Source: Isoetes taiwanensis (taxonomy: Eukaryota; Streptophyta; Lycopodiopsida; Isoetales; Isoetaceae). Taken from it: a DNA stretch of 64,000 nucleotides. The DNA lies in contig JAJEKV010000096.1 in assembly GCA_021234155.1 (NCBI GenBank), positions 1,002,010-1,066,009 of the forward strand. The letters run 5' to 3'. Every line of letters begins with the position of its first letter. Positions within the stretch are counted from its first letter, which is position 1. The notes below the pieces were generated by a model. It was not told where the DNA came from and searched no databases. It worked only from the letters and a program-made list of their open reading frames with translations. The translations under genes were made by a program, and so were the position numbers. Positions 56,510-64,000 of the stretch are shown here, in pieces.

Positions 56510-58720
56510 CTAGGTAAACGTTCTAGACCGATGGTATCGAGCTTTGGCTATGGCTGCCGGATCTGCCGAAGGCCTGTCAGGTATCCGCACTGCAACATCG
56601 ATATTCTCAGGCAGCCCGCGGTGCCGTCCCAGCACCATCACCAATATCATCACAACCTTTCCCACTACACTAAATTTTCCAGACAGGCTCCACGGCACAT
56701 CGCTACATTGATCGCTTGAATAATTCAAATCGCAGCTGTATCCCACAGATAATCCCACATTTCCATACCCGCTGCACCGTTTGATCCAAACAATTAGCCA
56801 GCTGATGAATTAGGCAATCCAAAATTTAGGATTTTCAGCGAATTTGTCCCAAATCTTACCTGATCACTTCGAAAACGATGTTGAAAATTGAGAAATTGAG
56901 CCTGTCAGATTGAATCTTTTTATTTTCGCAGAGGCTGATCAGAAAAACCGCGATGAATAGGTAGGCAGAATCGCGAGCAATTAATTTTCTACTCTGCATC
57001 AGCATCTGGCCATATTGGGTTTTGTTTTTGGGAGAAATTTGGGCCTTTTCTTTGACCCGAGTGTTCTGCCTGGATAAGAACACTGGGTACACTGCTACAT
57101 ACCTGAAAAAAAGCGGCCAGAAAGGGAAGAATCAATCAATTTTCTGATTAATCCACTGAATCAGATTGCGCCTCACATTAAACCCAAGTAGAGAATTAGC
57201 ATAGATGGCGAGAGTTTGCCCAAATCCATCACATTGGCTCCACAATTCCGAGTTGAAATTGATTGAAAAATCCCAAGAACAAGCTTCCGGTGTGCCGGTT
57301 CGCCCTCCAGAGCTACAGAATTCCAATCCAGCATGAAAAAACAAATGCATTCTACAGCGTTAAATGCCGTGACTGTGAAGACTAACCAAATCGTTTGCCC
57401 CCTCGGGAATAGATGGGCAAAGGATTTTCTGGGGTGTTGCAGTAGATACTGATAGATTAATTTCGTTTTTCCTTTTGAATAGTGGTGTAGAATCAGAATT
57501 ATGCCTCTTAAACAAGGGGCAAACAGAGTATTTCCCACCAGAATTAGGACGCATAACCACAGCAGAAGAACCCAATTCCGGCGAATTAGAACCAGATTTT
57601 CGTTTGCTAGAGAGAGACCGGAATTGGAGAACATGGATATGGCCGTAAATGATGAAAACAGAGTTTTTCCCAGATTTTTTTTTCTCAGAGCAGAAACGTT
57701 ATCCCTACTGAGCGAAATACAGATCAAAATAACTAGAAATCCGACAAATTGAACAGCTACGAAGTATAAGAGAACTACCCGGCCAAGAAGAACTGCGGCA
57801 TCGTGCTCCAGATACAATTTCTGCGCCGGATTTGATTCATCGCCCACTGTTCCTTGCCTCTGGATATAATCGCGAATTGGGTGCTTAGATTTCTTCAGCA
57901 GAATCCTCCCCCAAATCTTTCTGAGCATTTTCGTGAAGATTGTTTCTGGTTCTGCAATATATTTCACCCTAAAACGTGATTTTTTTGCTTCCCCGACCTT
58001 TTGGGGTTCGGGATTCTGGGCATCTAACAGCGTGCTGTGCTCAGAAATACTAATCATCTTAGATTTTTCGTGTTGATCGTGGAAATTGGGGGCTAAATCG
58101 AGGCGCTGTTCTGAATTGCCCTGCTCTATATTCCAATTGGGCGAAAAATCATTGCTCTGTTCTGAAATTTCGAGATGGGATGAATCAATCCCCTGTTTTG
58201 AATTTTCGTGTTGATCATCCAAATTCGGCGACAAATCAACGCCCTGTTCTGCAAGATACTGGCCATATTCTTCTTCAAGCCCCTTGACATGACGACGGAA
58301 TACATAGCGCCGGACATAAAGAGGAATCAAGGAAGTAAAAATTTGGCTACCCAAAAGCATCAAAATCATAAGAACGATGCCGTCGGAGGAGCTGAAACTC
58401 TGCGGATCTACGCTAACGAGTCCCGTAACAGTGGTAGCAGAAACGGCGTTATAGAGTGCATCGATGTAGCTGATTTTTGCAGAACTTCGTTTTGGATTGA
58501 ATCGAATAAGGATTGATCCGATCAAACAGATCAGGACGATGTACAGCAGATGGACTCTGTAGTACGTCAAATGATTTCTGATATTGAACCGCTGCTTTGA
58601 ATTCTTGGGTCGCCATGGATCCGGCGAAGCCAAAAGGGGCGACAAAATCTCTGATTCTTCGTACAAACTACTTCTTTGTGATAGATTTGGCGTTTCAACT
58701 TCTTCGTCCTGATCTGCCAT
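56510..58720 (-). CDS. HKT: HKT-type sodium/potassium transporter, three exons
   Basis: Membrane cation transporter of the TRK/HKT family, moving Na+ and/or K+ across the plasma membrane. Exons 58720-57177, 57102-56860 and 56771-56510 join in frame through GT-AG introns of 74 and 88 bases to give 682 residues and no internal stop. Four membrane-pore-membrane repeats are visible. Pore segments: SATTVTGLVSVD (Gly100), MFSNSGLSLANE (Gly368), STRNCGANVMDL (Gly494) and SGYGNVGLSVGYSCD (Gly602), a Gly-Gly-Gly-Gly filter, the type usually linked to K+ permeation, whereas many plant HKT1 proteins have Ser first. The C-terminus has GKVVMILVMVLGRHRGLPEN, a family signature. Longer than usual (about 500-550) because of an acidic, Asn/Gln/Ser-rich cytoplasmic insert at residues 155-245 with internal repeats. 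Apparently intact; the most likely functional gene here. Confidence 0.95.
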
Positions 58721-58953
58721 AGGCCGTAAATCGAACCCTTTTTTTTTTTTCTGTGTCCGCAGATCACAGGCTTTCCATATTTTTACCCATATCTATTGCA
58801 CAGGTTTTTTACACAGTTTTTATCCTCGTCTTTTAATATACGGGTTTAATATTTCTGGAAACGTAAGTTCGATTAAAATAAAGAAAAGAAATAACCACTA
58901 GTCATAGTGTTGAAACTCTAACGGTCCCTACCGTTGGTTGATCGTGTTGATAA
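58699..58953. repeat. HKT 5' end and upstream region, copy 1
   Basis: This segment, containing the first seven HKT codons and about 235 bp upstream, is repeated at 60632-60888 with roughly 93 percent identity by eye. Copy 2 keeps the ATG and MADQDEE codons, then diverges. Confidence 0.9.
58829..58845 (-). promoter_or_regulatory. Candidate TATA box of the HKT gene
   Basis: On the - strand CGTATATTAAAAG lies about 110 bases upstream of the HKT ATG. The same sequence is kept in the duplicated promoter copy near 60757-60770. Suggestive only. Confidence 0.35.
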
Positions 58954-59627
58954 TGTTTGCACGATCAAGTTTAGTATATTTATAACTTAAGATTGGTAAT
59001 GGTTTTTTACTGTATTCGTAGCTCTAGAGGTAGAAAGCTGACGTTGGCAGCTCAGTTAGGGGAAGAAGCCGTATTTTCCTGATTTTGAAGGTCGGATTGG
59101 GGATAACAGTGCGCATGCGGGCTGGATAGATGGTAGCCGGCCATGGGCTTGCCAATTCTGCTTTGTGCGGTGGCGGGTTGAGCACTATGTAGCCTTGGCC
59201 ATGAAGCTGATCCGGCAGATGCTCGAAGTGCCTTGGTTGGGTTCACCGACGGCACTAATCTTTTGTATCGTGAGAGAAGGATTTGCTAAAACAGAGTAGC
59301 TCTTGGCAATGAAGCCGGATGGGCTCTATTAATTTCCTTAAGAATTGTTATTGTGAGAGGACCGATGATGCAAGAAATGCTTTTGTTCTGATGTAGTAAT
59401 GGCTTATGTTTTTGTACTGTATTTGTATGCTGGCCACCCGTATTTTGGTTTGGACAATGGTTCGTTGGCAAATTGTGCTCCTATTTCAATGGGTCAATTT
59501 GACCCCTTGTTGACTGTACACTGGCGGCCTGGATTCTCGCAGGCAGCATATTCTCCGGAAGGTGCCATCATCGGATGGCCAAAAAATGATAATGCACCCA
59601 AAAAACGATAATGTCACTAATAGCAAG
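58954..59627. other. Intergenic DNA between HKT and the duplicated block
   Basis: No gene recognised. 59399-59611 is an open frame of 70 codons with no known domain. Confidence 0.45.
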
Positions 59628-60631
59628 CGAGCTCCAAGAATCTCTTAACCCAATCTACTTAAAATGTTTTGGGCAACTGCTATGCTAACGTTTTGTTCGC
59701 GCTCACGCCGGATTTTGCGTTTTTTCCCTTCCCTGAGTTCCCTAGCCTTTTCATGTTTTTTCGCTTTCCGAACCCTTTTTAAGGTCTTAATTAATACTTA
59801 CTTTAACATTACATAATGTGGAAGAGCAAGAAGGAGATCATCAGCCAGCTCCCCCCTGCCAAGCCAAGAATGATTGACTTCTTGATCTTCCACGATGTCA
59901 AGGAAAAAAAAATGGTGCAGCAATCACAAATAGACTAGATACATCAGGTTGAAGCATGTATTCATTCATTGTTGCTCAGAATGATCGCCACACAGTAGTC
60001 TGTGATTGGATGAAAAACAAGAACGCAGATCCGTTTTCCTTTACATTTTTCAGAGAAGGCAGCAATCAAGCAGTTTTCTCTTCCTCTCCATTGTCCATTT
60101 TTCAGCTTCGAGATGCTCTATGATACTGCATTTTGATTTTTGTTTGTCTCAAGGTTGAGATGCTCTATGATATAGCATTTCCATTCCGGTTTGTTTCAGG
60201 GTAAAAGTTCTGGGGGGTTTGAGGTTGTGATAAGCTTTTTTGAAGAAGCACCAAGGGCAATGAACAAGCACTCAGATATGAGGTTAGGGTCTCGGACTTC
60301 CTGCTTAACGAAATTTCCACCTTAAGCTTTGCTACATAACTTTGGAGCATTCAGGTTTGTTACAAGGTAAACTTTAGTTTAGAGGTAACCGTGTCATGCT
60401 TTTTCTCTTGAGCAAGCATAATCATAATGTCAAGATTTAGGATTATTTCCTAAAAGTTGTTCTTGCATGATGTAACATAGTTGATAATGGTGAAGTTGCA
60501 ATCCGTCTTTGATGCAACCGTTTCAGGCTGCATGCCAGTTCAAATTACCCTGTTTAATCTGCTCAACTTATCGATTCTAGTCAACTGGTTTCGTTGGAGT
60601 GAGCAGGTAAAGTGGGATTTATTTATCCATG
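59628..60631. repeat. Segmental duplication, copy 1
   Basis: Starts GCGAGCTCCAAGAATCTCTT. Its first 150 bp match 60889-61037 and its remainder matches 62751-64000 (with two insertions in copy 2). No gene is obvious; a short frame MVKLQSVFDATVSGCM (60487) is kept with substitutions in copy 2 (63888). It retains the empty sites of both insertions seen in copy 2. Confidence 0.9.
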
Positions 60632-60888
60632 CCTTCTTCGTCCTGATCTGCCATAGGCCTTAAATCGAACCTTTTTTTTTTTCTGTGTCGGCAGATCACA
60701 GGCTCTCCATATTTTTACCCATATCTATTGCACAGGTTTTACACGGTTTTTATCCTCGTCTTTTAATATACGGGTTTAACGTTTCTGGAAACGTAAGTTC
60801 GATTAAAATAAAGAAATAATTAGGTTCTAAACCACTAGTCATAGTGTTGAAACTCTAACGGTCCCTACCGTTGGTTGATCGTGTTGAG
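60632..60888. repeat. HKT 5' end and upstream region, copy 2
   Basis: Duplicate of 58699-58953, same orientation. On the - strand it would provide an ATG at 60653-60651 with seven HKT codons, then unrelated sequence. Confidence 0.9.
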
Positions 60889-61578
60889 ATGCGAGCTCCA
60901 AGAATCTCTTTACCCAATCTACTTAAAATGTCTTGGGCAACTGCTAACGTTTTGTTCGGTGAGCGCTCACGTTGGATTTTGCGTTTTTTCCCTTCCCTGG
61001 CCTTTTCATGTTTTTTCGCTTTTTGACCCCTTTTTAACGCTCACACTATTGCCACCCGATTCCCTAAAATCTGGAAGGGTTTCCACAAGCAATTTTTTTT
61101 TGTTTTCAAAATATCCACCGGTAATTAACGGTAATTAATGCTTAGAATTAATGTTTTACGGCTGAAGAGCGTGTGGAGGTGTGGCGATGGCGTGGCGGAT
61201 TGGAGGTGTGGCGATGGCGGATTCGGAGTGTCTGGACGGTGGAAACTATTGGGTCTGGCTTTGATTCTGGTTCTGGGTTCGGGGTGGTGGGCATTGATCG
61301 GGTTTTGATCGGGTTAATCAGATTTCTTTTCTGTGTATGATGAAGACCTATGATTGATCTGCAAGGGGCAGAAAAGGAAACGAAAATGATGGATTCTTGT
61401 CTACAATCTGGCGTTTCTTCTGTACTTCAAAACGGCGCTCTCTTCTTCGGGTTCTTCAAATCAAAACAACCTCTCTTCTTCTCCTTCTTCTCAGCAAAAC
61501 CTTAGATTCTACTTTGCATCTCTTAAGCGCACATTCTTTCCCCGAGCTCCGGCAGATCTGTCTTCTTTATCAAGAAAA

Positions 61579-61794
61579 ATGGCTTACCTTCGGTTTTTCT
61601 CGTCTGCTTTGTTTCTCGCTCTGTTTCTTGGATTCATTATGGTCGCTCATGGTGCCCAGACTTTATCCGCCTGTTTAGGCATGGAAATCGACGATTTGTC
61701 TTTCGCAGAGCAGCAGCAGGTTGTGGATTTGGGGGAATTGCTTGGTGCTCTTACCAGACAGCTTCTTACTGCCGATCCTTACAAAACTTACTGA
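61579..61794 (+). CDS. Putative small secreted peptide (71 aa)
   Basis: ATG in a clean context after a pyrimidine-rich leader. MAYLRFFSSALFLALFLGFI MVAHG is a strong signal peptide with likely cleavage after AHG. The mature part, AQTLSACLGMEIDDLSFAEQ ... LLTADPYKTY, is acidic and ends in a Tyr-rich tail. The architecture resembles plant peptide-hormone precursors, but no known hormone motif is recognised. It lies wholly inside the 1.7 kb insertion. It could also be the first exon of a larger gene (TCTTACTG... after the stop shows no clear continuation). Confidence 0.5.
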   Translation: MAYLRFFSSALFLALFLGFIMVAHGAQTLSACLGMEIDDLSFAEQQQVVDLGELLGALTRQLLTADPYKTY

Positions 61795-62539
61795 AAATTT
61801 TCTTCTTCCAGTGGAATTTGATGCACAGTTAGGAGTTTTTTTTGGAAATCTTGGGAAGATGAATTTTCTATCCATCTCTGTCTTTTTGGTATCATATGGC
61901 AATGAAATGTCTTCCATTGTGAGAATACGATTCATTCTTCATTAGAAAGCTTTTCACATTATAAAGCTTTCATTCTGTAGAAAGATTTTTGCAATACAAA
62001 GCTTTGATTTTGAAGCTAACTATATCTGCAATGTTATATGCCTCTGTTTCATTCATCTATAAATCCCAAATAAGGATGTTGATCTGAAATTTTACAAAGT
62101 GTTCACGCCTTCCACATTTGGATGACATCTGTAATTTTCTTAATCAACATTGATAGTCCCTGCTACATATTCTTCTCTTCTGGCTGAACCATTAGCTACA
62201 ATATATTTTCTTATGCAATTCAGATATTGTGACATGTCCAGAATTATCTTATTCCATTCTTTTTCTGTCCTTTTATGAGACATGTCGATGTGCATTGGGT
62301 CCCCGTACCAATTTTGCGAGGATCTTACACTGGAAAAGTTGTTAAGGGGCAATGTTGTTAAAGGTTTACTTATTTTGTAACCTTAGAAAACAATTCAATG
62401 TACAATCCTAGCTTGATATGTGCACAATGAAATAACCCATTTTCACTCGTTGGACGTGCGCCTTAATGTCGGGCGTCCGTGTCGAAAAGTGTGAGCCATA
62501 AAGGTTTATGGCTCACGTGTGTGTTTTTAAAAAAAAAAT

Positions 62540-62722
62540 TCCGTGGAAACCCTTCCTGTTTTCCACGGAAACTCTTCCGATTTTCCAATATAGAAACCCT
62601 TCCGGCTTTCCATGGAAAGCCGGAAGGGTTCCGAATTTCAGAGAATGGAAAACCGGAAGGGTTTCCATGGAAATCCGGAAGGGTTTCCATGGAAATCCGG
62701 AAGGGTTTCCATGGGAGTCCAA
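62540..62722. repeat. Palindromic tandem repeat, about 22-bp unit
   Basis: Unit close to CCGGAAGGGTTTCCATGGAA repeated on the right (62632-62722) and in inverse (TTCCATGGAAAGCCGG...; CCCTTCCGGCTTTCC) on the left, so each unit is itself near-palindromic (TTTCCATGGAAA). Near the right end of the 1.7 kb insertion. Confidence 0.88.
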
Positions 62723-63398
62723 CTCAAATCCGGCGTACTTAGAGCCATCGCCTTTTTAAGGTCTTAATTAATACTTACTTCAGCATTACGTAATGTGAAA
62801 GAGCAAGAAGGAGATCATCAGTTAGCTCCCCTGCCAGGCCAAGAATGATCGACTTCTTGATCTTCCACGACGTCAAGGAAAAAAAATGGTGCATCAATCA
62901 CAGATAGACTGGATACATCATGTTGAAGCAAGAACTGAGAGCGTGTATTCATTGTTGCTCAGAATGATTGCCACACGGTAGTCTGTGATTGGATGAAAAA
63001 CAAGAACGCTGGTCCATTTTCCTTGACGTTTTTCAGAGAGGGCAACAATCAAGTAGTTTCCTCTTCCTCTCTATTGTCCATTTTTCAGCCGAGGTTCGAG
63101 ATGCTCTATGATACTGCATTTTTATTTTGGTTTGTCTCAAGGTTGAGATGCTCTACGATATAGCATTTCCATTCCGGTTTGTTTCAGGGTAAAAGTTCTA
63201 GGGGGTTTGAGGCCGTGATAAGCTTTTCTGAAGAAGCACCAAGGGCAATGAACAAGCACTAAGATATGAGGTTAGGGTCTAGGGCTTCCTACTTAACGAA
63301 ATTTCCACCTTAAGCTTTGCTACATAAAGGTGAATTTAGGGAGCATTTGTTTCTTGCAGAACTTTGGAGCATTCAGGTTTGTTACAAGGTAGACTTTG

Positions 63399-63782
63399 GT
63401 TTAGAGCAGTGTTGTTCAAATATGCGTATTTTTTAAAAATACATACGTACCCTCCCGTACCGTATGGTACACGTATTTTTTAAAAAATACGCTTAATGCT
63501 TATTTCAAAAAAACAGACACAGTTTTCTCAAACAGACTCAATTTGCATCCACTAGGATTCGAACCTGGATCTCCCAGATAGCAAACAAACATGCTAACCA
63601 ACTTTCCAACAGTTTGTTTGTCTTTATATTGCATAATTTGTTATATTTAAGCTTTTTCTCAGTTTTTTTAAAAAACGTATTTTAAGCACTTTAAGTACGT
63701 ATTGTATAAAATACGTATTTTTTTAAAAAATACGTCCAAAACGTACGGAACGGTACGCGTACGGGACAACATTGGTTTAGAG
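63399..63782. mobile_element. hAT-type MITE with 8-bp target duplication
   Basis: The element 63407-63774 (368 bp) begins CAGTGTTGTTC and ends, in inverse, CAATGTTGTCC. The 8-bp duplication GTTTAGAG flanks it (63399-63406, 63775-63782), and copy 1 of the segmental duplication has the uninterrupted single GTTTAGAG (near 60389). The ends and 8-bp duplication identify the hAT superfamily. Subterminal ACGTATTTTTTAAAAAATAC GT-type palindromes occur on both sides. Noncoding. Confidence 0.92.
63543..63612 (-). other. tRNA-like sequence inside the hAT MITE
   Basis: On the - strand GTTGGTTAGCAT is D-arm-like (A box) and GGTTCGAATCC is a perfect B box at appropriate spacing. The 5' and 3' acceptor strands do not pair, so this is a tRNA relic or SINE piece, not a working tRNA gene. 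Confidence 0.6.
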
Positions 63783-64000
63783 GTAACCGTGTCATGCTTT
63801 TTTCTCTTGAGCAAGCATAATCATAATGTCAGGATTTAGGATTATTTCCTAAAACTTGTTCTTGCATGATGTAACATATTTGATAATGGTGAAGTTGCAA
63901 TCCATCTTTGATGCATCCATTTCAGGCTGCATGCCAGTTCAAATTACCCCGTTTAATCTGCTCAACTTATCGATTCCAGTCAACTGGTTTCGTTGGACTG

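Larger units (their letters stand above)
61038..62750. mobile_element. 1.7 kb insertion flanked by CCTTTTTAA
   Basis: Copy 1 has one CCTTTTTAA at this point (near 59777-59785); copy 2 has it on both sides of the insert (61029-61037, 62751-62759), a 9-bp duplication as made by Mutator-type transposases. No terminal inverted repeat is apparent at CGCTCACACT / AGAGCCATCG. It carries a small secreted-peptide frame and a palindromic tandem repeat. It may be a captured-gene insertion. Confidence 0.6.
60889..64000. repeat. Segmental duplication, copy 2 (interrupted)
   Basis: Matches 59628-60631 in the parts 60889-61037, 62751-63406 and 63783-64000; interrupted by insertions at 61038-62750 and 63407-63774. 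Continues past the window end. Confidence 0.88.

Noticed and set aside
63543-63612. Functional tRNA gene
   Set aside because: Acceptor strands do not pair and the sequence is embedded in a MITE; kept only as a tRNA-like relic.

Overview
The window looks like nuclear DNA of a land plant. It carries an intact three-exon HKT-type cation transporter gene, a decayed nuclear copy of plastid elongation factor Tu with a transit-peptide-like start, a Ty1-copia element primed by initiator-methionine tRNA, plant-type LINE, SINE, hAT and PIF/Harbinger debris, and long GA microsatellites. A tyrosine-recombinase retrotransposon, which I do not expect in flowering plants, and the large load of old elements make a non-flowering lineage (fern, lycophyte, gymnosperm or bryophyte) likely. 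This is inference; the species cannot be read from the sequence.

Layout. 1-2324 and 24478-26440 appear to be one older locus: a long hypothetical reading frame (257-2176) followed by a degenerate FCP1/NIF-like phosphatase domain, with GC-rich palindromes at both ends. That locus is split by a 22.15 kb segment (2325-24477) which has 22-bp perfect terminal inverted repeats and a flanking 4-bp direct repeat AAGC; removing the segment and one AAGC restores an in-frame phosphatase-like reading frame. The segment carries, on the + strand, a decayed protein resembling a DDE-type transposase (2795-12777) and, on the - strand, a decayed composite gene with a coiled coil, a Ulp1-like protease domain and an FCP1-like domain (22970 down to 13085). 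Later insertions cut into both: a 6.8 kb tyrosine-recombinase retroelement with split direct repeats (3119-9929), a LINE fragment (13849-14567), a very young copia element (17502-22735), a SINE (2628-2765) and a foldback element (23106-23708).

25.5-33.4 kb holds an L1-type LINE fragment, the tufA pseudogene and a second + strand gene of the Ulp1/FCP1-like composite type (29510-33350). 33.4-46 kb is mostly noncoding: a LINE 3' end, small foldbacks, GA microsatellites and one decayed coding fragment. 46.2-48.0 kb is a PIF/Harbinger remnant with 13-bp inverted termini lying between two GA tracts. 48.6-53 kb is a nearly full-length but decayed - strand LINE. 54-56 kb is low-complexity repeat.

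The only clearly functional gene is the HKT-like transporter (58720 down to 56510, 682 residues). Its upstream region plus the first codons is duplicated about 1.9 kb away. Beyond it lies a segmental duplication (59628-60631 versus 60889-64000). The second copy is split by a 1.7 kb insertion carrying a small secreted-peptide reading frame and by a hAT-type MITE whose empty site is preserved in the first copy.
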